This document shows positions 30,028 through 40,211 of a stretch of DNA of 64,000 nt, piece by piece; position 1 is the first letter of the stretch, and the number at the start of each line of letters is the position of its first letter. The stretch is from Magnaporthiopsis rhizophila (Eukaryota > Ascomycota > Sordariomycetes > Magnaporthales > Magnaporthaceae). The translations under genes were made by a program, and so were the position numbers. The DNA is taken from positions 124,001 to 188,000 of the forward strand of contig PYSS01000048.1 in NCBI GenBank assembly GCA_003049465.1, given 5' to 3'. The notes below the pieces were generated by a model, which saw only the letters and a list, made by a program, of their open reading frames with translations, was not told where the DNA came from and did not search any database.

Positions 30028-31311
30028 CTAGCAACCATCCCGCCTTCTACCCCTGGGCTTCGAACGCAGCGGTTCCGACGAGGCCTTCTGCACCTTGCTG
30101 CTGCTTCCACCATTGTTACTGCTGTTCCTACAAGCCTGTCCACGGGGACGGCTCCTACAATTGCCGGATGGACTGAGGTCGCGACGACGAAGGCGTGATG
30201 GCAGGATCGAGTGTTTGAGGAGATGCTTGCCGCGGTGGCGGTCGGCCGAAACCGTCGATGAGAAGTAGTCCGAGTCCAATTCTGCCGTGTGAAGGGATAG
30301 GTGACATGCGATTGCCGAGTCGCGATGACGAAGACGCGGCATGGCGGACAGTGATCGCGACGGCCGCAGCTCTGGGAAGAAGGAGCCGGCGCCACAGCTG
30401 GCGCGCGTGCGAATAGCTTCAGTCTTTGGCGTCGGGGTTTCTGATCCGGGGGTCTCGTCTGCTGTCATGGTGTGAGGCGGCATATCTGTTATCGTCTCCT
30501 TGTTCTTCACCCAGTCGACGATCATGATCTTGTCGCTCTTGTCGGCGCCCTGCTTCTGGCGAATGTCGGACGCGTCCGACTCGCCAGAATCAGAAGCCTC
30601 CTCGTCCGAAGTGCTCTGGGTCGAGGCGTCGTCTGGGAGAAGGGAAGGACACGATTCTTGAATGGGGAACACATCGTCGACCTCCGACGCCAACGAGAAA
30701 GACATGGCGCGTGAGGGCCCAAGGGAGAATTCGGCCGGGTCCGACTCTTGCTGAGACGGGACGGTCGAGTATGTGGTCATGGAACGCGGCGAAATGGGAT
30801 AGGCGTGGGGATAGGACTCATCGGGCATCGAGCCGAGCTTCTCGTAGTTGTCCATGTGTTCGGAGGGATTGAGGGAGTCGATGTCTGCGCCGTCAGAATC
30901 GATCGAGGAAGAGGACGACGACTCGTTCGAATGGTACCAAGGGTGGTTGTCGGGAAGATAGGCCGCGAAGTAGCGGACGAGCGAGTCGAGGCTTCGGGTG
31001 CGGAACAGCTGGATGGCGTGCTGCCACTGGTCTGTGCCGATGAGCGAAGGGTTGGCGATGATCTCACACGAGGCCGAGTGAAGAGTGTCGTTGAGCTCTC
31101 GAAGGCGTTGCTGCTTGCGCTCCGACATCAGGCTGTGGAACTCGGCGGTGGAGGACGCGGCGTGGGAGAGCTCGAAGACATCGTGGTGGAAGGCCTCTGG
31201 GTCTTGGATCGACGAGGGGATGGTGTTGTATTGTTCCTGAAGTGTCGTGACGAGGTCACTCTTCTTCAGCCCAAACTTCCAGAATGGCCATGCTGTGTCG
31301 GGATCGTCCAT
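30028..31311 (-). CDS. Orphan Ser/Asp-rich protein, function unknown
   Basis: One exon encodes 427 aa from the first in-frame ATG (31311). The frame stays open further upstream but offers no ATG, and a CTTTCAG acceptor directly precedes the start, which suggests a 5'-UTR intron. The N-terminus looks structured and conserved in style (DTAWPFWKFGLKKSDLVTTLQEQYNTIPSSIQDPEAFHHDVFELS, then MSERKQQRLRELNDTLHSASCEIIAN and WQHAIQLFRTRSLDSLVRYFAAYLPDNHPW). The middle (about 160-340) is acidic and Ser-rich, probably disordered, and the C-terminus is Arg/Ser-rich and basic. No named domain is recognised and no membrane segment or signal peptide is seen. A cytosolic or nuclear location is likely. The gene is convergent with the permease and divergent from the kinase. 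Confidence 0.65.
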   Translation of the reverse strand: MDDPDTAWPFWKFGLKKSDLVTTLQEQYNTIPSSIQDPEAFHHDVFELSHAASSTAEFHSLMSERKQQRLRELNDTLHSASCEIIANPSLIGTDQWQHAIQLFRTRSLDSLVRYFAAYLPDNHPWYHSNESSSSSSIDSDGADIDSLNPSEHMDNYEKLGSMPDESYPHAYPISPRSMTTYSTVPSQQESDPAEFSLGPSRAMSFSLASEVDDVFPIQESCPSLLPDDASTQSTSDEEASDSGESDASDIRQKQGADKSDKIMIVDWVKNKETITDMPPHTMTADETPGSETPTPKTEAIRTRASCGAGSFFPELRPSRSLSAMPRLRHRDSAIACHLSLHTAELDSDYFSSTVSADRHRGKHLLKHSILPSRLRRRDLSPSGNCRSRPRGQACRNSSNNGGSSSKVQKASSEPLRSKPRGRRRDGC

Positions 31312-33911
31312 GTCCTGAAAGAGTATGCTTGCTGGTTGTGCTGAAGGGGTAGGAGGCCGAACGCGACGGGCGTCGCCCTGGTCGGGGCGGGCAGGTCGAG
31401 AGGAGAGAGGAAGGTAGAGAGAAAGGCAGTTGGGTTGGTCCGTGTAGCGTGAGCCGGTAGGCGGTCGCGAGTCGGTTGGGCTGGGTCCTGTGAGGCAATG
31501 AGAGGCATCGAGACAAACGAATTCATATGAGGGCAATCATTTTAGCGGCGAGCAGTGCTGTGTCTGGGGGAATTGGTATGGTCTGTGTGCCTGTGTGTTG
31601 TTGTGGTGATGTTGTGGGGAGAGGAGGAGGACGACGTCGATGTCAGGAAGGGCCTCCATGGGCCTCCGGCAGAAAGGTGGGCGTCGTGCCAGATACCGAA
31701 AACCAGCGCCAAAAAGCCTGATCTCAACCCAGGAGGTTCAGACCAATCAGAATGGCCGCCCAAGCCCTACGGCTAATGCACGTCCCAGCTAGCGCCATGC
31801 AAGCGGTCGTGCAGGAGCAGGGGCTGGCTGCAGTCCCACCTCACCTCCCTGAGCCAGCCAATCGAAGTGAGCCGCATGCAACGATTTTGCCCCCAAAGCG
31901 ACCCAAAGCGACGGCCAACAGCCAATCGGCGGCAAATGCACGCTTCATACCCACAATTTCATCCGTAACCAAGACATCCTAGCAAGCCATCTTGACTAGG
32001 ATTATTTCATTTCCACTTTCATCTTGCCACACCAGTCTGCAGCCTGACAAAAGTGCCCAGGTGGTGGGCTGTGACTGTTGAAAAGGCTGCCACCAAAGCC
32101 AGCGCATCGGACAGCAACATCCCATCCGCCGGAAAGTGCAGACGGCGACAGGTTTTTCGACTTTATTCGAAGGTTAATTCATCAATGGCTCGATGGTGTG
32201 AAAGAACGAAACCAGGGAACAGGCGATGACCACGTCCAGAACTCCTTCGGGGTGTCCTTTTCGTGCCGTCGCACCAACACCAGCCGTGATGGAGTCAGCC
32301 ACCCATTTTTCCAGCCAATCACGGACTACGCTCGCCGTCAGTTCGCCTGGGCATTGTCGCCAGCTGACCACCCTCCCAAATGCATCCTTTTTACCGCCAC
32401 TCCGATGCAAATATCTCACGTCAATTGACGCAAAGCCTTCGGTTTATACAACGGAGTCACAAACGGCGCGTTTTGCTAACGGAGACCAATACGTCTCGCT
32501 CCGTTACAATTACGGAATCCCGTGATCTTCTTTTCTTGGCTTTTCATCCCGCAGCTGGCGAGCACCTGCCACCAGCTGGCGCGCCTAAGGAGCCCCCGCT
32601 GACAAAGCGCCTGGTTTCCTTCCCCTCACTCTTTTCTCCTTCAGGCACCTGACGCTTTTACAATGCCCGCTGGGTGCAGTCTTGCGGCAGACACTCTGAG
32701 ACTCTGACCGAGAACACCCCGTGACATGGCACCCTCTGCGACCGATTCCAACCCAATATGCTCGGTATGCTCACCATTTGCCGGGCTGCCATCATTGTCA
32801 TGACGTATCTCGTCGTCTTTCTTCCCCAGCCAGACTGCCCTGCTGGGCGTTGCCGCTCCCGCAGCCTGTCTCTCTTCTGTCCCGCGAGACTCCCCCGCGC
32901 CGCGTGCCGGGGTGGCCTCCCCTGCATTGCGCAGCCTCATTGGCTCCCTCGAGCAGGATCTCGAGTCCCCAGGCACCCGTGCAGCTGGCTGTTGCCGGCA
33001 GGCGATGACTCTGTGCGTGTGCTGTGGCCCATCTGCCCACTGCTGAGGCTGAGCCCCAGCGACTCTAGGGTTCCTCAGTGAGAAACCCCGTCAGCAGGCC
33101 TGACCTTTCTTGTTCCCGTCCGCTTCTTTTCCCATCTGACTCCTTCTTTTCAATTCCCTTGTTCCATTTTGCGCCAGAGACCGGCGGCCACCTGTCCGGT
33201 ATCGAGATTTCGAGGACAGGGGAGGAACTGCAAGGCGCATCTGCTGCGTGCCCATATTTCCACCTTTTCCCCCACTCGCTCGTTGTCTTGCGTGGCTTTG
33301 GCTGGGTCGAAACGATCGCTCCATTCGCATCTCATTTCGTTTGCTGTGCTCTGTCGCAAGCCGCCAGTGCACAAATATATCCCTCCCACCCCGCCCGCTC
33401 TTCCACCTTACGCATATTTCCCTTGTCAGTGCATCGCCGTCAGGGGAACCTCGCATCAGAGAGAAACTCTGTCGCTCCCCACACTCGCTTCGTTCAGCCC
33501 ACGGGCCCCTTGCCACCATTAGCCAGCGGCGAGCGAGTGTCTGCCTGTCATCCCATCCTCTCGTCATCGCCAACCACATACCACCCCTTGCCACACTTGC
33601 TTGGCTGTGAGATCCATATCCCCTCGTGGTCAAAAACAGTCAGCTCCGGACATCGTTGCCTGTTTTCTCTCCCGTTATCGGCCCTGGAGGCAGAGGTCGC
33701 CGCACCCCGCGCACTCAGCTAGCCGTCTTTGCGCCTGGATAGTCCTCACTGGCCACCGTTTGCTTGACACTCAGCGCCCACGCATTGCCTTGCAGCGACT
33801 CACCGGGTGGACCTGCGTCGGGGGTCTGGCGGCCTGCCTGGAGGCCCTAGCTCGCGCCGGTTTACGCCATCTCGGGTCGGTGGCTACCCGCCAGACCGAG
33901 CTCCGCGAGCG
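31312..33911. other. 2.6-kb divergent regulatory region, orphan gene/kinase
   Basis: A long pyrimidine-rich region (especially 32650-33900) leads to the kinase start, consistent with a long, possibly spliced, leader. Open frames (for example 33078-33722) lack domains and start context. No RNA gene was recognised. Confidence 0.5.
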
Positions 33912-35879
33912 ATGGCTGCCCGAGCCGAGCCGGCGACGGTGGCGGACCCAACGCAGTCCTTCACCGAGAAGACGGAGCCGTTCCCGGAATCGGAGATGGA
34001 CGCGCGCCTGCAGAGCATACGCATGCAGAGAGAATCCTTCAAGGCCGACGACGTTGCGCCCGTGCACCTGGACGAGCTCGTCGTTCCACCAGACAAGGGT
34101 ATTCGCATCCTTGTGCGGCCGCTTAGGAGCCGGTCTGTGAGCCCCGCGAACCACGATAACTGTGAATGGCTGGCCTTGCACGCCGAAGTCGCCTCGCCCG
34201 AGTCGCCCAGCCGGCCTCAGCACACGGTTCTGGCCGTCACACAAACGTCCAAAGACATCAAGTTCTCCGTCCGAGTTCCCGGCGGTGGAAGCCGCACTGG
34301 CGATTCGTCGGGGAGCGAGGCGCACGGACCAACGCTGTGGTGCGAGATGTACTACGACACGGACAGCGACCACCAGATCTTCGTCAACAAATCAGATCTG
34401 CCCATATCGCTCACCAGGGTTTCTCAGCTTCCGCCCTCGAGCCCCGGCACCGAACCACAGAATGTTCTTCCACTCACCAGCAAAAAGCTGCCTCCTGGAA
34501 CATGGAGGATCAGGGTCGATGATATCGACGTCCTGGACTTCAGGATAGTGGAGAAGCGACCTGCGCTGATGCGCATTGCCACCACTTCGTCGTCCGACAC
34601 CGGCTCGTCGCTCAGCTCAATGATCAACTCGTCAGGAAAGCGGTCCTTTGTCGCAGACGAGGACGACCCCGCCGGCCCGGATGCCAGGCGGATCCGCGGA
34701 ACGGACGGCTCGCCGTCTTCAAGAAAACAGGATGGCGTTATCGAGTTCCTGCCATCCAACGCCGACAAGCTAGTGTTCACGCTCCCAACAGCCAGCAACA
34801 GCAAAAATCAGGAACTCGTCCCATTCAACGGACAGCCACTGCTTGACATGCAACCAGGCGACACGGTGCACATCCCCGGCGGCTGCGAACTAGACCAGTA
34901 CCGCGTCACCAAAAGAGACCTCATTGCGTCAACGTCTCTCTCTAGTGTGTTTAAAGGCACCGCTGAGCACCTCAACATTCCACCAAACAGCATCATAACG
35001 GTCAAGGTACTCAAAACGCGCGCCGCCCCGTCGTACAATGGCCTCACGAAGCCTCTCGAGAATGAGAAGAACATAATCCGACAGGCGGAGGGGTGGCAGC
35101 GCGAGTTTCAGTCACATGGGTACCTACAGCATGACCACATCCCAAAACTGTATGGTGGCGACGCGCGGTATCTCTCGCTGTATATGGAGCACGTGGATGC
35201 GCACGACCTCACCATACAGGGAACATGGCGGGGAACCAACAACGACTACTTTGTGGGCACCAAGGCCGACGCTGTGCGGATCCTACGCGACATCTCGGGC
35301 GCGCTCAACTACATTCATTCGCGCAATCTGGTGCACAACGACATCAAGCCTTCCAACATCCTGTTCTCTCCCGAGCGGGGCGCCGTGCTGTGCGATTTCG
35401 GTCTGTCGGCGCATACGCGTAGCCCGCCCACGGCCGGAGGTACACCGTACTACGTTCCACCTGAGTACATTGGTCACAAGCAGCGGGGCCCGGCCGGCGA
35501 CGTGTGGGCGCTAGGAGTGACAATGCTCTACGTTCTACGAAAGCTGCCCTGGCCCGAGTCGCGGATGAGAAGGAGGGAAGCCCAGAGACCTCTGTTCTGG
35601 CTGATTGCAGATTTGCACAAAACGGCTGCGCAAGCTCGTGGGGGCTCACAGGCAGTCGTGGGCGGCAGAGCAGGCGCCGGATCCCAAGGGCCGCCCACAG
35701 CCGTGGTCCAGATGCTGACTTGGCTCAACGAAGTCAAGGAGGCCAGGGAAAAGCTGGACCCACTGGACAAGCTCCAAGGTTTGGTGATCAGGATGCTAGC
35801 ACCGAACCCGATGCAAAGGATCTCGGCCAGGCGCATCATGACGGAGCTGTTTGCGGAGCAGGCTCCTCAGGCACAATAG
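33912..35879 (+). CDS. Serine/threonine protein kinase with HND catalytic loop and novel N-terminal region
   Basis: A single exon encodes 655 aa. The first ATG in the frame is at 33912; the frame extends upstream without an ATG. Residues 1-340 show no recognisable domain but contain beta-rich blocks (KGIRILVRPL, EWLALHAEV, TLWCEMYYD, TWRIRVDDIDVLDFRIV) that could be a forkhead-associated-like or other beta sandwich (inference). The kinase domain covers about 335-640: the VAIK-type lysine is in TVKVLK (Lys365), the catalytic loop is LVHNDIKPSNILF (His475, Asn476, Asp477), DFG is at 495-497 (CDFGLSA), followed by the P+1 segment GGTPYYVPPEY and DVWALGVTMLYVL. All catalytic residues are present, but the Arg of HRD is replaced by Asn, so activation-loop phosphorylation is probably not needed. 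The insert between 545 and 600 is long and low complexity. Substrate and pathway unknown. Confidence 0.8.
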   Translation: MAARAEPATVADPTQSFTEKTEPFPESEMDARLQSIRMQRESFKADDVAPVHLDELVVPPDKGIRILVRPLRSRSVSPANHDNCEWLALHAEVASPESPSRPQHTVLAVTQTSKDIKFSVRVPGGGSRTGDSSGSEAHGPTLWCEMYYDTDSDHQIFVNKSDLPISLTRVSQLPPSSPGTEPQNVLPLTSKKLPPGTWRIRVDDIDVLDFRIVEKRPALMRIATTSSSDTGSSLSSMINSSGKRSFVADEDDPAGPDARRIRGTDGSPSSRKQDGVIEFLPSNADKLVFTLPTASNSKNQELVPFNGQPLLDMQPGDTVHIPGGCELDQYRVTKRDLIASTSLSSVFKGTAEHLNIPPNSIITVKVLKTRAAPSYNGLTKPLENEKNIIRQAEGWQREFQSHGYLQHDHIPKLYGGDARYLSLYMEHVDAHDLTIQGTWRGTNNDYFVGTKADAVRILRDISGALNYIHSRNLVHNDIKPSNILFSPERGAVLCDFGLSAHTRSPPTAGGTPYYVPPEYIGHKQRGPAGDVWALGVTMLYVLRKLPWPESRMRRREAQRPLFWLIADLHKTAAQARGGSQAVVGGRAGAGSQGPPTAVVQMLTWLNEVKEAREKLDPLDKLQGLVIRMLAPNPMQRISARRIMTELFAEQAPQAQ

Positions 35880-36553
35880 CAGCAGACACCGGCCTGAGCA
35901 ACGTTTGTTTATGATATAGATGACGGACGGGTGGATGGGATATGGGAACATGTAGGCGGCGGAGCGGCTTTTTTTTTTTCTTTTCTCTTTTTGGGCATGA
36001 TTTGCGGAGTTGAAGCTCTCCCTTGGGCCTGGAGTTCTAGGGGTTATTCGTTGCGCGTTTAATATGTGTTATATACCTCGGGCGTCTTGTCTGCTTTGCT
36101 TTTTATTGTTTGGCGCATCTACCGCTCTTTCCTCAGGTTAGTTTACCCTTCTCCATTGGTTATACTCTGCATTTTTGCGAAGCCTCATTTTCTGCGCCAG
36201 TCACTTCTGTGTTTCCTGCTTGTGGTGGAACGGTTACGACACCGAGCATAATAATAGATTTGGCAGAGGAACAAAAGCGAGACAGAATCGCATGGCAGCG
36301 ATAGACAATTTTTTATCTCGTTGTTTTGTTTTCCATTGTTTTTATTTCCCCTTCTGTTTCTGTTCCTTGATCGGTTGCCCGGCCACTCTGGCGTTTGATT
36401 CATACGGCATTCGATTCTCTCTGATATTAAGGTATCACGCCAAGCGCCTGTCTTCACTAGGTACCTAGGCACCTAGGTAGAAAGATCCCTAGATTAGGTA
36501 GATAGAAATCCTCCCTCCTAACCCTCGCCCAAAAAAAGCAAAATCCCGTCCGT
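35880..36553. other. Convergent 3' region with TAGGTA palindromes
   Basis: T-rich flank between kinase and X325 gene. A cluster of CCTAGGTA-type palindromes lies at 36457-36505. No gene was seen. Confidence 0.5.
36457..36505. repeat. Cluster of CCTAGGTA palindromes
   Basis: Several overlapping TAGGTACCTAGG-type palindromes within 50 nt. Related motifs occur at 5201-5211, 9166-9187, 16781-16790 and 48392-48406, always between genes. Confidence 0.6.
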
Positions 36554-37456
36554 CTACCAGCCAAGACCGTAGACGAAGACCCCAGCTATGCCGACGACAG
36601 AGCCTAGGACGACACCGTTGACGCCGACGCTGGCTCCAGCTCCGGCTGGCCTTGAGGTGGAGGATGTAGTGGCTGCAGCGGCCGGACTGGTGATTGTGGC
36701 GGTGCAGCCGCCGCCGCCGCCGGTGCTGCTCCCAGTGCCGCCGCCGCCGCCGCCGCCGCCGCCAGTGGTGGAGTTGCCTCCCGGGCCGGACCTGACCTGG
36801 TAGAAGGCCATGCCGTCGGAGGTCTTATATTGGCTCGAGGAGAGGGTGGTGGCGTTGCGGGTGAAGCGGATGTCGGCGCACTGGGGGGTTTTGGTCAGTT
36901 CAGACTTTTGCTCGCTAATTATCCTCCTCCTCAAAAGAAAGTCTCCCAGGGAGCAAGACATTGTTGAAAAAGGAGAAAAAAGGAGGAAAAAAAAACTCAC
37001 GTTGTACAGCGCAGACCCAGTAGCTCCCGGCGTGACAACCTGAATACTAGCCTTCTGCCCTTCCCTGGGCGTGAACCCGGCCGGCAGGGCAAGCTTCTCG
37101 ATGAACAGGGTGCCTTTACCCGTGACGTTCCAAAATGTGGGGCCCGTCAGCGACATGTTGAAGCTGGTGACGGTGGCCCTCGGGTCGTCGCCGACGAGCA
37201 GGCCCAGGTTGACGTGCAGGTATGTCCAGTCGTGGTGCATGTCCAGCACGACGGAGCCGCCGTCGAGCGGCCAGTCGGTCACGTTTACGCCCGTGTCGTT
37301 GGACAGCACGCCGGCGCACGGGTACGTCCACTGCGAGTAGCGGGCCGGCGCCGTGTCCGAGAGGGTGTCGGCGCGCCAGGACGGCTGCGTGAGCCCGAAG
37401 TGGGCGGCGGCGAGGGGCGTCAGGGCCGCGAGGGCGAGGAGAGGGGCGGTGACCAT
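36554..37456 (-). CDS. GPI-anchored X325/Bim1-like copper-binding protein
   Basis: Two exons, 37456-37001 and 36880-36554 (phase 0), give 260 aa. The signal peptide (about 1-18) ends ...LAAA before HFGLTQPSWR, so the mature protein would start with His, the hallmark of the copper histidine brace shared by LPMOs and the X325/Bim1 family. Family blocks follow: YSQWTYPCAGVL, a DMHHDWTYLHVNLGL segment with further candidate copper ligands (His-His, Asp), and CADIRFTRNAT. After residue about 195 comes a Gly/Ser/Thr linker with long poly-Gly and a C-terminal hydrophobic stretch (VNGVVLGSVVGIAGVFVYGLGW), which fits a GPI anchor signal. Known members bind copper at the cell surface and act in copper acquisition, not polysaccharide oxidation. 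Several N-glycosylation sites (NDT, NVT, NMS, NAT) are present. Confidence 0.85.
   Translation of the reverse strand: MVTAPLLALAALTPLAAAHFGLTQPSWRADTLSDTAPARYSQWTYPCAGVLSNDTGVNVTDWPLDGGSVVLDMHHDWTYLHVNLGLLVGDDPRATVTSFNMSLTGPTFWNVTGKGTLFIEKLALPAGFTPREGQKASIQVVTPGATGSALYNVSFFFLLFSPFSTMSCSLGDFLLRRRIISEQKSELTKTPQCADIRFTRNATTLSSSQYKTSDGMAFYQVRSGPGGNSTTGGGGGGGGGTGSSTGGGGGCTATITSPAAAATTSSTSRPAGAGASVGVNGVVLGSVVGIAGVFVYGLGW
36709..36770 (-). repeat. GGC trinucleotide tract (poly-Gly linker)
   Basis: Two blocks of GGC/GGT-type codons encode runs of five and nine Gly in the linker of the X325 protein. Confidence 0.8.
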
Positions 37457-40211
37457 TTTTGGCTTGGGAGAGCGTTGATTGGGTTGGGAATAGACAGAGA
37501 ACGGGAGGGGTTGGTGAGAATGGGCAGGTCTATTCGTCCGCTCTTGTGTTTTGCTTTTTCCTCCCAGTGTAACGCTGTCTCGGTCGACCGCAGCACGAGA
37601 ACCTGGTACAGGAGGGTGGGCGGGGAGCGGGAAGAACGAGAAGGTTGGATGGGTGGATGTATCGACGTATTTAAGCACCCACCTCAACTGCTGCCAGCCG
37701 CGTTCTGGTCTAATCTGCAGTGTGGGTGGTGCGTCGAAAGGACCCCTGGGCAATGCTCAAAATTCCATCGACGACATCATGGCGCATACGCACACATTTG
37801 CGCTAAAAAAAAGCACTCTCCAACTCCCCCAGCTCCCTGCCACATCCGGGAGACGACGACGAGCTAACATGCAGGCGTTCCAGCCGCAGCCAACCTTCCA
37901 TCATATCGAGGTATCCTTGCAAGCGCTTTGGTAGTGGGGGTGGTGATACGGGAACCTGGGTGAGCTTGTAACGTAATATTGGAGGGTAGGATGCCCGCGT
38001 TGACGTCCGTAATAAACAATAAACGCATGTACCACACAACACCAAGGAGCTTTTGTGACCACGGGCAACACAAAAAACATCTTGGTTTGGGTATTTTTCC
38101 TTCCCCCCGAGTTCTACTCCGAGACACTCTCCTATGCTAGGTAACGATACACAAGGGCGGAAAGAGCGGGAACGAGGATAATGCGTGGCTTTTCGTTGTG
38201 GTACGAACCGACCTGAACTGACTTGGTTTGGTGGGTGCTATCTGCCGCTCTCCAGCGCTAAAAGGCTTGGAACTTGACGCCCGGTGGGCTGGGAAGCTAG
38301 AGGGCCCCAATAGAGCAAGTTTTCCTCCTTGTCGGCCGGCAAGGTGTCGTCGGATGGAGAAGCGGAAAAAAAAAGGCGTTGTCGAGAGCACGTTTTCTCG
38401 TCCGAGTCCCAGGCTGGTGATGTTTGTTGGCTGAACAGGGCTATGCTGGCCCCGGCGCTAGGGGTTCTGCAGCCAATCACGACACGGCGACGTCGACCGA
38501 ATGGGCAATGAGGGGCAGCGGCTGGGTGTGGGGTCGGCGGGAAACTTGCTCAAATGCCCGCAGAGCAGATGAGGAAGGAAGATTCGGCTCGGCTACGGTG
38601 AGGGGTTTTGACCGCCAACAACATGAAAGGTTTTGGTTGGATTCTCGAGCTGCTGTTTCCAAGGGCAACAAGACGCTTCGGGGAGGTGACGTGGTAGCGC
38701 GACCTCGTGCCCGCGCACACCTTCGGGGCAGAGGTTGCGACGGGTGTTCCAGCCACCGGCCTTGGCACTCTCATGGCCCCGTGGCGGGGCTTCCCGCAGA
38801 GGGCCACCGTGCCTTTCTGTCCGGGTGCCTGGGTCAACGGACCCGAGGGACTGAGTGCTTGGCCGACTGCCGAAATGCTCGAGTGTCTGCAACTCGCCGA
38901 CGTGGAATCTTTATTTGTCTGATTTTAGCCCTTGTCTACTCATCTTATTATCTGGCGGGAGGGTCCTTACCTTCATGGTATCATCACCAAACGACTCCGG
39001 GCGCTTCCGTCCCTCATCGGATCTCGATTTCTGTCGACCTGCTGCTTGCTGGAAGCACAGAAAGAACGATGCTCGGGGGCCTACTTCAAATATTCAGCGT
39101 TGTGTTGACGCCGGAAAACGAAGACGGCAGGGATATTTCTTTCCAAGTCGGTAGATTGGGCGCGTCAAAGTGAGGGGTTCTATGGCTGCCCTGAAAATGC
39201 CCCGATAATGTCTAGTCGGCACTTGATTAACAAGAACCGGCTAAAATACGGACAATCGTGACAGGTAGTGCCATCGGACTACTAAGTCGCACTCACCGAT
39301 TCCCCACGATCTCCCCTTGTTCGTTGCTTTTAGCCGCTGCCATCGCCACGTTACTGTTGGTTCGCCCCTCCTTTTACCAAATGGATATATTCACGATCGA
39401 CTCAAATTGTAATCAATGCCGAAACTAAACTCGAATTGGGCTTCCAATGTGCGAATGTTAAGGCAAATGGTCAAAGCGGTTGCAGCAATTTCCTCCACTT
39501 CGAATCAATGGCTCCATCATGGCTGCGAAATATCCACCGCTGGCGGCAGAAGGCAATGCCGCCGGAGTGCATACAGCGTCCCCTATAAGTTTACAGTGGG
39601 TCTTTACCACCCCGAGATTCATCAAGGTATGCTGTGCATTACCCAGATATCCCTACCACACACTCGGGCTGTCCCTAACATTTGCATATCCACATACGGA
39701 TGCTGGCACATTCACCGACTGGTCCGGACCGCACATTGACAAGTGGGCATCACTCAGGCTGATCTGCAGAGCAATCAAGATAAACCCCGCGGATGGGCCC
39801 CTAGCTTCGGAACCTCCCTCCGCGCCAAGGGTGGCACAAAAGGAAGCCCACCCCCGGAGATGGCGGCGGCGCAGTCACGGCGGAGTTGACAGCGGACCTC
39901 GTTCGCTATTTTCCCTTCCACCCCAGCGTCACAGCCTGTAGGTGCGGGGAGACAGGGTGCCGATGACGTGAGTTGAAGGGCCTCAGCATTTTTCATTGGT
40001 GTCATCGTACATATCCGCGGTGTGCGGGGAAGAATCGAAAAGGGATGGATTTGCCTTTGATAAAAGGAGACGTGGCTTCCGTGTGTCGTCCCATGTCCCA
40101 GCTTGAGCGAACTTGACCCGTCTGAGCTTTTGTGATCTCGCTCTTGAGATTCAGATCGTTGTCGAGAAGGGAGCCGACAGCCAGCCTTGGAACATTTTGC
40201 TGTCTTCCAAT
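37457..40211. other. 2.75-kb divergent intergenic region
   Basis: The largest gene-free interval in the window, between the X325 gene and the aldose epimerase gene. The longest plus-strand frame (38424-39173) lacks bias, signal peptide and recognisable domains. No tRNA or repeat element was identified. Confidence 0.5.
37668..37675 (-). promoter_or_regulatory. Candidate TATA-like element of the X325 gene
   Basis: CTTAAATA on the minus strand lies about 215 nt before the ATG at 37456. It is a weak match to a TATA box. Confidence 0.3.

Noticed and set aside
33078..33722. 214-codon plus-strand frame
   Set aside because: Lies in the pyrimidine-rich leader of the kinase gene; no domain, and other frames are equally open.
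38424..39173. 249-codon plus-strand frame in the largest gene-free interval
   Set aside because: No codon bias, no domain and no splice partners; composition like non-coding DNA.
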